Shown piece after piece: positions 49,938 through 61,733 of a stretch of DNA of 64,000 nucleotides; the first letter of the stretch is position 1, and every line of letters starts with the position of its first letter. Below the pieces are notes generated by a model that was given only the letters and a program-made list of their open reading frames with translations, did no database searches and was not told the origin of the DNA. The position numbers and the translations under genes are program-made. Source of the stretch: Cerrena zonata (lineage: Eukaryota; Basidiomycota; Agaricomycetes; Polyporales; Cerrenaceae); NCBI GenBank assembly GCA_038087015.1, contig JASBNA010000009.1, forward strand, positions 558,001 through 622,000, in the 5' to 3' direction.

Positions 49938-51688
49938 CTTGAACAGGCGTGGGGTTGACGTTAGGTATGCACTACTAGGTACTAGGAAGTTCGTGGTTCG
50001 TGGTATCGACAGGAAATGACAGATGCTTTCGGGCAAAAAACCAAAGAAACAAGGGAGGAAGAGAGACGTCGGAAAGAGCACCTGGCAAAGGAAGACATCG
50101 CGCTTTTATATGGAGGAGGAAACAATAGCATGAGGCGGCGTCGTCAACAGAAGCGAGAACAATGGTCTCACTGAGCGCTTGCATTGTCCTCCGGTACGGG
50201 TCACGTGCCGTCATTTTTCGCGTTTTGCTCCACGTTTCGTGTATCGTGGAGGAAAGGTAGTATATACTCGTATATTTTGTAGTTCTAGCACAGAAGTGAA
50301 GCTTACATGGTGTTATTTGAGTCAAGTTGTGGACTTGAATCACAAATCAAGGTAACTTGAACTTGAAGAAGCAAGATTACCACATTTGGGTATACACTAA
50401 ATTCGGCAAACGCCGGGTCAACAATCCTTGTTGCACTTGCACTGACTCGGACTCGGAATACTCCTCTTTGTTCAAGTTGCTGATTTTATGCGTAGAGTGG
50501 AAGTCATCCTTCATTCACATCCCAGAAGGAATTTACACAATGCCTGGTGCTAGTAAATAACCTCGTCAATCTTTGAAAGCCCCAAAGGTACTCGCAAAAT
50601 GCTTCATGGCCCGAAAAAACATACTTACCCACCACCGCATGACACATGGTCTATTATTTTTCGCTATCTCTATCACTTTTGGGCCCTTCTTGAAATCGTG
50701 TAATTCAAAGACACAGTTGCTTGCAACAAGAGCCATTGCATCATTACTTGAACTTTACTTCTCGACCCTTGCGTGTACCGCATTGATGCTGGGACATATT
50801 GTTACAAAGTGTGAGTCCTCGTCATACGGCGGCTCACTTCCTCTGCTTAATAAGACTTATTGAACATGTGCAAACGTCTCACTATCCCCGCTTGACTTTT
50901 CTAGCTTGAACGCATGGGAATGCGTATGCTCGAAACACCAGCAGCTCGTAATATCCTGCCCATTAACCAAAGTATCTCTATAGCACCCTCACACGGTCTT
51001 CTGACTCTAAACAAGACTCTTCTTGACTGTGATTCTTCAGTTTACCTTTGAATACACGTCGGCAAAGTGATATTTCAATGACTAGAACCCCTGGACTTGG
51101 TACTCAGTTTCAGCGTACATGGGAATTCTTGGATGAAGTAGGCAATCGTCGCAGGAAAGAATGTTCTTGCTCTTGTACACGGGTTACCGACTTTGTATGG
51201 CTAAACGGTCACGTTTCCTATGTGCACGGATGTCAGAATCTCACGGATATATTTTGAACACTTCCCGCAGTCATAGCGAAAACGTGAGTTGCCCGTAGTA
51301 TTTCTCAGGCGTGTTCCTAAATATGCTCATTTTAGCTCCTCCGACTAGTATCAAACTCACTCCATCGCTTGCCGTTGCCTCATAGCCTACTGTCGTGCCT
51401 TGACATTTTTTGGAATCATCCTACGTGCGAACTGCTTTTAGACAACTTGAAATAATGTCATATGCTTCGGACATGGTTGCCTGGACGTTCTATTCGCCAT
51501 GCGAACAAGATGTCCTCCAACCTTCCCATGTACCTTGCTTCGACTTCGATCTGACGATCATGGTAATGACCTATCTCAGTGTATTGGATCCGTAAGTTTT
51601 CAGCATACCGTCTACTGTTCCTACATAAACGGAGTCGTCGGCAAAGGATCCCCATCGCTCCACCCATCCAAACATACCCGTCGCTCAG
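49938..51688. other. Intergenic region, no gene recognised
   Basis: 1.75 kb, the longest or second-longest gap here, upstream of both the cupredoxin-like gene (-) and DUF6534 copy 5 (+). Open frames such as 50573-50863 have no recognisable product. Confidence 0.45.
50104..50110 (-). promoter_or_regulatory. TATA box of the cupredoxin-like gene
   Basis: On the minus strand this reads TATAAAA, about 167 bp upstream of the ATG at 49937. It is the best core-promoter match in the region. Confidence 0.45.
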
Positions 51689-53601
51689 ATGGCCGACGCG
51701 ACCAGACCTCCGATGGATTTTCCGACCTTTATGGGAGGTTGCATCATGGCTATGAACGTTTCACTTGTGTGCGTATTGTTACGTTCAAACATTTACCTGG
51801 ACGATAACCCTTAGACTTGCGTACCAGGTTATATGGCGTATCGACTACGCAAGCATATATTTATGCCCTGCACAGCAAAAAGGACAGTTCGTCATTGAAG
51901 GCTTTGGTTGCGGCCGTCTGGTATGCTGCTATCTCATCACAGAGATGTACGTCCTAACCACGTTTCCAGGGTTCTCGAAACTTTACACACAGTCTGTATA
52001 TTCCACGAAATATACTTTTACACTATCGGCGGCTTCGGTGATTTCGAGAAGATGGGTATGATCAGTTGGTAGGGAACTCAAACTCAAATACTTTCAAATA
52101 ACGTCATCTCACCCCGAATCCAGGAGTGCAGGGGTAAGGGTTACCTAATTTGCTTCAAGGGATGTGAACTTGAATACGATCTCAGGTCTTTCTAGCTGCA
52201 GAGGTATGTTATGTTGTAAAGTCAACTCAATGACTAACGAACTGACGTTTCACTAAGACCGCCGTCGTTGCACTTGTACAAGGGTAAGCTTGGGATGGCA
52301 ATCGAGTCTTTGGTTCTAAATTTGACAAGACTCCCTACTCGCAAGGTTCTACATCCGGAGGATTTGGCTTTGTGAGCTTATTTAAAAACCGCCGGTGTTC
52401 AAACTCAATGGCTAACGCGTACACAGTAAGTAGTAAACGCGTTCTCCCGACCATGATTCTGGTGAGAGACCACACTTTGCGAATCTAGCTTTGTTCTCAC
52501 AAGATCCTCGCAACCAGAGTTTTCTCCTCGCAACTTCTGTGGGCTTCCATTCCGGTACGTAAAATCCCTCGCAACGATTTTGAATACGCACTCAAGCTTC
52601 TTATAACAGCTGGAGTCGCGTATATGTGAGGAGTTTATTAGTCTCACAGTTTTTAATCCTTGTCTCAACACGTACTGCAGTTTTATATTCCATACTTGGG
52701 TTGAATATCTCTCCCGGCCTGCGGTTGTGGTATGCAGCGACATTTCCTTTGTATTTTCATCGTACGCTCATCGTCACAAAATTGAACTACTCAGCTCACT
52801 GCAGAGGTGGCTAATGCTCTTTTCGCTGCCGTGGACGGACTTATAGCCTTTGGCATGATCTATTACCTGCATCATCATCGGACTGGCTTCAAAAGGTGAA
52901 CCCTGGCTGTCTTCATTCATTTCACTCCATTTGATGCTGAGACCATCCATGTAGGAGTGATGGTGTAATACGTTGGATAATGGGTTATGTTGTCAATACA
53001 GGAGCTCTTACAATGTACGTTTCCCAAGCCTTGTATGACAAGCAAACTTGTTGAGAAATACCGTAAGGCTGGCGGCTGTTACCGGGATAGTCACAGTATG
53101 TCTATTGTTTCCGCTTGTTGGACGTGTCTGATTTTGACTTAGCTTGCGACCTACCATCGTGGAATCGTGGCCGTTGGTGTGTCCACCATCGTTAGCAAGT
53201 GTGCGTCCAATTTTTCTCCATACTTACTGGGACATTATATAATATCCATCATTTACATCTCCCCCAGTATACGCCAATGCACTACTTGGATTGTATGATT
53301 CTCTATTTTGACATTTTACTCAACTCTTATGGATGATGGTCTAGTCTAAACGCACGCGGTTTCATGCGAGCAAAACGCCAGAAAATCGCGTCACAATCCG
53401 TGTTTGACTCTGTAGGCATTCAACTATCACGCTTGCAAGAAGGTATGGTACAAAGATCCATGGAGATGGAGTCGGTAAGTGGTCAACTTCTGTCTTGTGT
53501 GTACCACCATCTTATTCGTATACTAGGTACATAACTCTGCTAAGGCAAGTAATCTTCCTGTTATAAATTCAGAACTTATCTCTAACAATATTCATGACTA
53601 G
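51689..53601 (+). CDS. DUF6534-type seven-helix membrane protein, copy 5
   Basis: Function unknown. The start at 51689 gives MADATRPPMDFPTFMGGCI and the first helix. Then VIWRIDYASIYL or a spliced LYG-like helix 2, LKALVAAVW, VLETLHTVCIFHEIYFY and GGFGDFEKMGMISW. The micro-exons are 52124-52133 (10 nt, SAG) and 52186-52203 (18 nt, VFLAAE), then TAVVALVQG and FYIRRIWLC. Further blocks are ALFAAVDGLIAFGMIYYLHHH, MVLRWIMGYVVNTGALTM, YHRGIVAVGVSTIVSK-LYANALLGL and LNARGFMRAKRQ. A last exon after a GTATACTAG acceptor gives HNSAKASNLPV and a stop at 53601. It is the closest copy to copy 6 by eye. Confidence 0.82.
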
Positions 53602-53809
53602 TCTCGAAAGATCCCCGTACTAGGAGGGCTGAGTGAAAATAATACCCATGACATTCCGGATCATCGGTAACATATGACCTTCAAGGTCAGGGACGTCGAA
53701 GATATTATGGTACATCTTGCCGCGTGTAACTAAGTGTTTATGGACGAGTTTGCTACAGTTGTGACATTCCATGACGCAATCTACTTCGAACGAACCTCCT
53801 TTCGACAAC
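53602..53809. other. Short convergent intergenic region
   Basis: 208 bp between the stops of DUF6534 copy 5 (+) and the monooxygenase (-). Nothing further seen. Confidence 0.45.
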
Positions 53810-56219
53810 CTACACAAGCCCGAGTATTCGTCCGGACTTTTCTACTAGGTATACACACAAGTTCAGATAAGTATAGAATATCATAGGGATTACCCCCATA
53901 AGTAAATTTCCTAGAAGACCGCGACGTGTGATAGTTTCCCATAATTCAGTCTTGACGATTTCTGGAGCGCTTGCAAGACGATACGGGCCAACCAAGCGGT
54001 AGAATGTAGTGAATGCCGCACCGAAGCTAGTTAAAAGTGCATTAGATATCGTGCAAAGGAGTACGGACAGGAGAGACAAACCAGTAGCAGATGAGAACAT
54101 GAGTCCCATATTCCCACCAAAGTTCGAAAAGACCTGGGGCAGCGCCGATGTCTTTCGCGAGGGTGCTCATGTAGGTACCATGATCAACAGCATACTTTAT
54201 CCTTGCCGTTTCCCGTACTAGAAGGTGATAATGTGATGGAGGAAGTGGTTGTTTGACTCGACCCTTGATCAGCTCGATCCAGAAAAACGTTTGCATTTCT
54301 GCTATAGGCGGGATTGCGCCTGGGAGATGGGTCAGCCGAGAAAGTTGAGGGACAATATAATTTGTAACTTACCGACTCCCGGTCTGAGGAATCCAATGAA
54401 ACTAACACTTTCGTCACCTGTCTTAGTGACGTTTCTGATATCGGCCTCACCCGGTGTTCCGTAATTGTCATCGGGCTGGAAGAAGCTGAAGTCTTGTGTA
54501 TAACCCGTAGCATAGATCACAGTGTCTGGTCGTACATCGCGCTTCGATATCCGGATGGAATCTTTACGTTTGGTGATGGGGAAGACGGCTTGACCACTTT
54601 CCAGGAAGTATGAGGGGAAAGGAGCTAGTTCCACTGCGAAATCCGTTACCGGAGGCATATCCTCGTCAGGATCTATGTAACGAGACAAATAGTCCAGAAT
54701 CTTAGGACGATTGCGATATGGTCGATTGAGATATGGCATGGCTTTGTGGGACTGAGAGAAGATATGAGACGAAATTTTATTTCAGCAATACGAAGTATAA
54801 CTCACCTTGTTCAGAGCCACATAAGCACGACCAAGACGAGCAGGTTCTACCTCCCCCACCTAAAAGTAACCGTCAGATGAATTTGTCCTCAATAAGATAT
54901 AAAGTACGTACCCATTGGTTACATCCGGCCTGTGTACCAGTTAGTAGCCACAAGACTCTTTTAATGACAAAGTCTGAGATACTGAAAATAGTTAGGGTAA
55001 TGAGGCATATGCATATTTTACAACATTTTCTACTCACAACCATCGAATATGAGATGCTTGAACCCATGGATGCTAAGCAGTTTATGTCAGAAGCAAGCAC
55101 AAGAAAGATTGAAAATGAATTAAACTTACGACATATGCGGTTTCAGCGAAATTCGTGATCAAAGTGTCGATGGGGACTGGGTTTTTCGACTCGAACTTAA
55201 AGCCGAGGAATTCGAAATCATTCTACAGGTTCCCGTCAGTATCTTTCCTACTATTTAATATCATTAGTCCCTTACTAGAACTTTGGGGAACGACAGGAAC
55301 CTTTCAACGAAGTTAGCAAACTAAGAACAAGGGGGTTAAGTATGCACATACCCTCCACGGGTGCATAATACGACTTCCTTTGCTCCAGCTTTAGCCGCCT
55401 CATATGCGAGATCCATACCAGTCTCTCCAGTACCTAGGATCAGAAGGCGTCGACCGGTAAGTTCCGACCTGGACTTATGATCCACTGAGTGGTATATTGC
55501 AGGCTTGATTCCCAACTTTTCGTTCTCTGGAGAAGTATTCTTCAGGACATTTTCGATACCTGGGATTTCAGGAATGGCTGGAATAACATGTAGACCCGTG
55601 CAAACTGCAAGGTAGGTTGTATGAATTACAGTAAGATCTAGAAGCATTAAGTATACCATCAGCTTGAATTTGGAATGCATAAAGTGGATCAAGACGTACC
55701 TGTCCTCCCATTCGTTTGGGTTGTTAGCAGACCTCTTGACATATGAAACAAGATGCCCTCCCTCTGGAGAACGTCTTACATTGACAACTTTGGAGTTCAA
55801 CTGTATTCGGTCCTGAAAACCGAACCGTTTGATATAAGCCCGAAGATAGTCTACATATTCCTGATCAACGTTCAACAGGATAATCACACATGAGTTCAAG
55901 AAATAACAAATAACCTGGAGAGTGAGATGGTCTGTATGCTCCAGAGGCATCCGAAAGTCCGAAAAAGACGTCAGCTGCTTTGACGACACCAGATTGGAAT
56001 TCTTTATTGATCGCGTCGGTCCAGAATCAGAAAATGACTTGGCAATCAAGGACAGATAGTAGCTCTGACCTCATAGGAGCGAAACTGGAATGTCCCTCCG
56101 ATGTCAGATTCCTGTTCTAGGATGATTGGGTCGAAGGGAAAGTCTGGGGTAGCGGCCTCCAAGATGGTCTTGCATGCGACGAGGCCAGCGGGGCCGGCAC
56201 CTATAACCACTACTTTCAT
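53810..56219 (-). CDS. Flavin-containing monooxygenase (FMO-like)
   Basis: FAD- and NADPH-dependent monooxygenase family (N- or S-oxygenation or Baeyer-Villiger type); substrate unknown. The start at 56219 gives MKVVVIGAGPAGLVACKTIL, with the FAD-binding GxGxxG. The core shows EYVDYLRAYIKRF, VCTGLHVIPAIPEIPGI, the run AIYHSVDHK and the NADPH fold LILGTGETGMDLAYEAAKAG. The ATGY motif follows in VIYATGYTQDF. The C-terminal part after 54330 (MQTFFWIELIKGRV, LFELWWEYG, GVIPMIFYTYLNLCVYLV) ends in a likely membrane helix near the stop at 53810. Introns are many and short. Length is about 600 residues, longer than the 450-550 of typical FMOs because of this tail. Confidence 0.88.
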
Positions 56220-57409
56220 TGCATTCAAAGCTTAGTTAAAGATGTGTATGGGGAGGTAGAGGTCACAAGTCAAGTTAGAACATCACACTGAGCTGCACTG
56301 TTGCGTACATGGTCAACCTAAAGGCGTGCTTGCCGACCTTGGGACTTTCTCATGGGCTGGGATACAGCTCCTGTTATAGAAGGTCTTGTAGTCGTGTTCA
56401 CAAGATCAAAGTTTGCGACATGACATGGGATATGAATCGGACTGAAAACGAGTCTAGTGGATAACACCAGTGACCTGACTATGCTAGTTATACATTCTAT
56501 ATGCAAAAGTAGCTATCGGCAGAGATACTAATCGCTACGCGATCTGAGTAGTAAAGTTTAGGCATAATATAATTGCCACTGAGAACAAGATTTTGAGTAC
56601 TTATTCCGCCATGTCCTGTTTATCTTAGCTATAACTCCGATGAGCGACCGTAGATAACACTTGTCAGTGCGGCGGAGAAATAGTACTGGCTAAGTCATAT
56701 AAGTTCCAGCGTCATTGTGTTACTTCATCGGCAGTTTGGGGTTGTCACTTATTGCCTAGCATATATTGGTAGTAGCATAGCGAAGAGCACGCTGTTTATC
56801 CTACACAGTGAGTGTCAAAAGCAGGTAGAAAGACCACCGTCACTGCACGCTACCGTACTGCTGCATGTCAAGTTAGGTTAGGGGTCCACGTATGTAGGCG
56901 CTCATACGTCACCGGCGTTGGCTAAACTAGAGCCGAGCTGAAGTTACTGAACGGCCCCTTTGCATTGAACACACTCTCAGCACTTTGAGGATGCTCACGC
57001 GAACACCTGCGAACATCCACATCTGGACCTGTAACACGTATCTATGCCCGTGCAAGGGGGTAAGTCTACTGTCTTTGACCCATGAGATCGTGCTTATCTA
57101 ACTCACCCTCAGATTTCGACAAGCTGAGTTTCTAGGATATATAGGAGTCATATCCTCCGATTTTTCTATGCCCAATATTACATATCCGAAAGTCCGATTT
57201 AAAAAGCGGGCTGCTTATCTTTTGCTACTGAATTTACTTTGCAATTAATTCGGGCCGTTCAGTTTCACGCTGCACTATCTCTCATGATGTCTATCTTTGA
57301 GATATTGCTTATCAGCAATGTCACTTTATAAGTCCAGCGACACACATGAGTTCCCCGTAAGCCTGACTTTCCCCTCAGATTCGATCGACATATCTTTCCA
57401 GGGTCAACC
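56220..57409. other. Intergenic region, no gene recognised
   Basis: About 1.2 kb between two divergent genes (monooxygenase and agmatinase). A TTTATAAG element near 57325, 85 bp before the agmatinase ATG, may be its TATA box. Confidence 0.4.
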
Positions 57410-59282
57410 ATGTCGCTTCGTTACCTCACCGCGTTGCTTAGTTTGCTAGTTAGCACCCAGGCTTATGCGCAACAGAACCCGCTCTCTGTTCCTTCGACGG
57501 GACCTCAGGATGTCAATTTCACACGACTCTTTTCAAACGAGATAATCTTTGCTGATACATGGAAGAAAGACACATGGAACGGTCTTACCACCTTTGCCAG
57601 AGCTCAGCCTCTGAGATGCTTCGGGACGGAGGCAGAGGTTCCATTTGATGTTGCTGTATTGGGTATGTTATTTGATCTAAGCTTTAGATGCAGATGCAGA
57701 TGGTTGATTGTACTAGGCGCGCCTTTCGATATCGCAACCAGCTACCGTCCAGGGTACGTTTTACTCCGCCAACATCCGATCTTTCTTCCTAATCTAGAAC
57801 AGCGCACGCTTCGGACCCAATGGCATCCGTCAAGGTGGACGAAGACTAGGCATCGACCGAATCAATGTCCCGATGAAAATTCGAGCAAGTGACCATCTCG
57901 AAATCGTTGACTGCGGCGACGTTCGTGAGTCATTTTTAATATACATTGACGGGGTACCGTTCGTTGACAGTGAATTTCTAAAGCCATGGTTTTGATTGAG
58001 AACAAGGTTGCGCTTCGCCAACTCGAGCTTGCTAATAAAGCTCTCTTGGCCCGTTCCAGTCTTCGTTCATACCAAGACGCGAGTATTGCAAAGGATGGAA
58101 AATTCCACCCCCGGGTTCTCACTTTGGTAAGTAGGTGAATTATCCGTCAATCACATTTATTGACAAAGGACTGTAGGGCGGTGATCACACTATTACTCTA
58201 CCTCTCTTGCGAGGAGTTGCAGAGATTTACGGACCAGTCAGTGTCATTCATTTTGACAGCCATCTTGGTAAGTGTTCATTCGAGGTCTTCGATTTTGGAA
58301 TACTGAGTCGAAATAATCTACTTAGACACATGGAAACCCCGCCCAGCGGTATGCTCGTATAGTCATTCTGTCTAGAGGGTATTACTTACTATTTCTAATA
58401 GGAGGATAGCCCATGGCTACCAGGCGAAGTAAGTACAGATAGTTCTCGTCATGTATCTGCAACTAACGGCAATCTTAGGAAATGCCCGTATCACACGGAA
58501 ACTACTTCTACTACGCTCACAAAGAAGGCCTTCTTGGCCCCGACAACTCTAACATCGTAAGCACCAAATTGACTAGAATTTAAAGACAGCCCCTTACCGT
58601 GAATTCGAAGCACGTTGGTATTCGCGGTGCCCTTAACAGTTGGGATGACTATGACGATGATTATGAAGTCGGTTTCATCATCTCGCACGCTGATGAACTA
58701 GAGGACATCGGATGGAAGGGTGTTGTGCAAAAGATCCGGGACACTGTTGGCGACAACCCCGTTTATAGTGAGCTGTGTTTTTTTCTTGTATACTTCGAGC
58801 AGAACTGATCGTTATCTCAGTTACCGTTGACATTGATGTTATTGATCCTGGCATGGCTCCTGCGTAAGTTTACTTTGTTTTCGCACTCCATATACGTCTA
58901 TTTACAACGATTTTTATAGAACCGGAACGTAAGTCTATCTTTCAAGCTAGATAGTAAATTCCTAGCTGACTTCTTCAAGCCCTGAGATCGGTGGTATCAC
59001 TACTAGGGTAAGTTTCATTTTGATTTAACGTATCCTCCATACTAAACGTGACCGTTTACAGGAAATCAAGAAAATCCTGCAAGGCTTGTCCGGTCTCAAA
59101 ATCGTGGGAGCAGATATCGTCGAGGTTGCACCTGGTATGTTGCACTCTTTGTCTTACTTGCACACTCCCTTCTCACGTACCAAATAGCATACGACACCCA
59201 GGATGAGATCACTCAAATCGCGGCTGCAAATATTGGCTGGGATCTCTTGGCTCTCATGGCGAAAGCACCCTTGGTGGTTTAG
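57410..59282 (+). CDS. Secreted agmatinase-like ureohydrolase
   Basis: Binuclear manganese hydrolase of the arginase/agmatinase family; agmatinases convert agmatine to putrescine and urea. The start at 57410 gives a signal peptide ([20 protein letters not shown]). The family core follows in order: [45 protein letters not shown], the metal motif DSHLDTW, then [28 protein letters not shown] and [20 protein letters not shown]. It ends [29 protein letters not shown] and KAPLVV. All metal-ligand positions look present. The gene is cut by about 12 introns with very small exons: 9 nt (58920-58928), 28 nt (58980-59007), and exons of 23 and 27 nt near 58340 and 58410. About 390 residues. Confidence 0.9.
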
Positions 59283-59683
59283 AATACATACGTTTGGGGT
59301 CTACATATCGGTTAGTTTATTGGATTCTAGGAGTTTATTACGGATGTTGTACAATAGCAACTATTTTGAGGAGAACAATAATATTGATCCCTTGCCTTGT
59401 CGGAATGTGTATAATGTCATTTTACAATCATACCAACAATTTGAGTTTTGTGGGTGTTCTTAATCCAGGCTCCAGAACAATCGGTTCTGCTACACGCCTG
59501 GGAAGGCGTTTGGGTTATAAAAGATCGTCCCAGAAACAACACAACCTATAAGCGCAATCTGGTTTTCCTAGTCCTAATAACTCGAATTATACCAACATAA
59601 TATATCTATCTTACACAGGATTTATGAATATTACACAAGAGCGGGGAGATGGGAGACCAGGTGGCCAGCGATGGTGTTCGCGT
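59283..59683. other. Intergenic region containing repeat copy A
   Basis: 400 bp between the agmatinase stop and the trypsin-fold gene's stop (converging). It contains copy A (59465-59545) of the diverged pair noted separately. Confidence 0.5.
59465..59545 (+). repeat. Diverged dispersed repeat, copy A
   Basis: Shares the block GGTTCTNCTACA and CTGGGAANGCGTTTGGG with copy B at 62337-62420. Upstream, GGAGAACAATAATATTGAT here matches GGAGAATAATATTGAT at 62248. Read in one frame, both give GS-K/R-T-x-GS-x-T and LG-K/R-RLGY, with mostly conservative or silent changes. Confidence 0.6.
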
Positions 59684-61733
59684 TTAAAAAGTGGTGCGGC
59701 TGAAGTCAGCATATGGATACTCGAGTTTGAGTTGCTCAATGGCCCACCAGGCAGGAGTAGCGAAGGTGACATGGTTGGCCCCGCCTTTCGGCATCCCAGA
59801 GTGGAGAATACCAACCATACGACCCTCACCATCGACGATGAGTGAGCCTGAGTCGCCTTTGTCAGAAAACGGACCAGACTTCGTGTCATAGTTATAGATA
59901 GCAAGTTCAATGGACTCAGCGCCAAGGGAAGAACAAAGGTAGGCCTCCAAGCCGGCATATTTCCCAATAGTCAAGTCGGTGGTGTTACCATCCTTCATGA
60001 CAATAAGGCAGGGCTCGCCATTATTGTCAGTACAATCAGGAACAGCCAGGAGTTCACGCGAGAGATAATTGTTGATCCTGAACTGGCGGTCCTGTGGGGT
60101 ACTTGAATACTGTCCTGCTATCACTTAGAGGGTAGAACATAGCAGTGAGCTCGTGGTGAGTAAACTTGGTTCCTGAAGATTTTTTTATCGGTCAAGGTAA
60201 ATATGAGAAATATGACATAAAACACACCTAAGTCAATGACATTGCCCTTGAAGTGGGCCTTGAACTTTACTGGATCAACCTCGAATGTACCGATGTCCTT
60301 GGTGTACTTGTGACCCTGGGTGTCAACAGAGATCTCGGGAGCCCAGTGGACATGGCCAATAGTCCGTTTCGGTATATCTGGATCACTCCATTGGTTTTCG
60401 ATTTCTTTGTAGAAGGCCTCAAGTATTTTCATATCCTTCTGTACTTTGATCAAATTCTCTCGCCTAGACTTGATAGCTACCTCATTCTCCTCCACCTGCT
60501 CTGGGTCCTCGCTCTTTGGCATCGCCTGGAGCTCAACAATCGTCGTAGCCAACAAGTTGGCGTCAGATCCATGGCGGCTGATGGCGGTCTTGATCTCAGC
60601 CAGGCCGCGAGAAAATCGACGGCGTCCAGCAAGTTGAACGTACTGGGGAGGTTCGTCAGTACCCTTAAATTCATACTTGACAGAAGTATTTTTGCGGAGA
60701 ACATGGCAGTTGCTAACGCCAAAAACCCTGGTGCTAGGGGTGCCATCCTTGTTCTTGTTCTCATGGAAGAACAGTGTGACGCTGCCCTCCCTCTCTGCAG
60801 TAGCGATAGGCATGCCGAGCGCAGCGGTGAAGTGGCGACGGACATAGTGGGTGGGGTTGGTAATGTCAGCCACACGCAGAAGGGATGGACCGGACAGCCT
60901 TTCTACAGCTCCCTCATACCATTCGACCACCACATCCTCAACTCCATGAGCCCGGAGAAGAGAGAGAATGTCTGGGGAAGCGTCGTGTGCATTCTGGGCA
61001 GTGGTGGTAGTGGGATGAGTCGCAATCCAAATCACGACGGGACCAAGAGTGTCCTTCCCATCCTCGCAATGGGTGACAAACCGAGCTGTCTTGATGACTG
61101 AGTAGCGAATCTTCCGAGTTTTCAAGAGCTCACAGATCTGGGGAGCAACAATGTCCCAGACAGTGTTGAGCGGCGTGCTGAAGACTCCACAGACAGTCTT
61201 GGTAGGAAGGTGAGGATGTCTGCCCGTGGGGATAGGGAAGGGATTTTCAAGGAGATCCGAGCGGTATAGGAGCTCAGGATGCTCGGTGGAGATACCGTTG
61301 TAGTAGGTGGTCCTTTCCCAGTCCGAGACAATGCATGGGGAGACATCAGTGGTATCCAAGTTGATGCTAAGCGTAGCAGAAGACGCCGGGTTGATGGTTG
61401 GCGGGGTATGACCAGAGTCGTTCATGCACTTGAGCGTGAACAAAGACAGAGCTAAACACAAAGTGGTAAGTATAGTACAAACCCGAAAAGAAGGTAAGGG
61501 ACTTGCATAGGAGTTCAGGGTGCTCTCTCATCGTCTTCATTGCCTGTAAAACAAATGGGGAATTGCCTACAAGGGAGATAATAAGTGGCGTGTGGATGCA
61601 CAAAATGGCTCAGGGGCTTGCCTTCACCCAGGAGACCAGCTGCATCCAATTCCTCATCAGTGAATGGAAAAGCTTCCAGAGCAAATGTTGGTGAGTGGGG
61701 TAGATGAGGGGAAAGATAGTAGTACTCACTCAT
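59684..61733 (-). CDS. Trypsin-fold peptidase-like protein, basidiomycete-specific, with a frame break
   Basis: Not assigned to a named enzyme. The start at 61733 gives MSEYYYLSPHLPHSPTFAL, with introns of about 58 nt near 61557-61614 and about 46 nt near 61456-61501. The long middle exon to 60228 includes GVSNCHVLRKN, the histidine region of a trypsin fold. Next come a coiled stretch and KFTHHELTAMFYPLSD. The last part has GKYAGLEAYLCSSL, SELAIYNYDTK-like strands and the serine motif KGDSGSLIVDGEGRMVGILHSG split from it by a few residues. The catalytic Asp is not certain. After the 60.2-kb intron the exon frame reads VFKYPTGPP and stops, while the coding frame DRQFRINNYL resumes one base away, at the GGGG run 60096-60099 (CCCC on this strand). 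About 590 residues. Confidence 0.7.

Noticed and set aside
49938..51688. Gene in the 1.75-kb gap (frames at 50573-50863, 51048-51257, 51410-51807)
   Set aside because: Frames are short and unlinked by splice signals; the last one only overlaps the 5' exons of DUF6534 copy 5 in another frame.
60253..61101. Plus-strand open frame of 282 codons
   Set aside because: It lies antisense to the trypsin-fold gene's main exon and has no recognisable domain; the minus strand carries conserved motifs.
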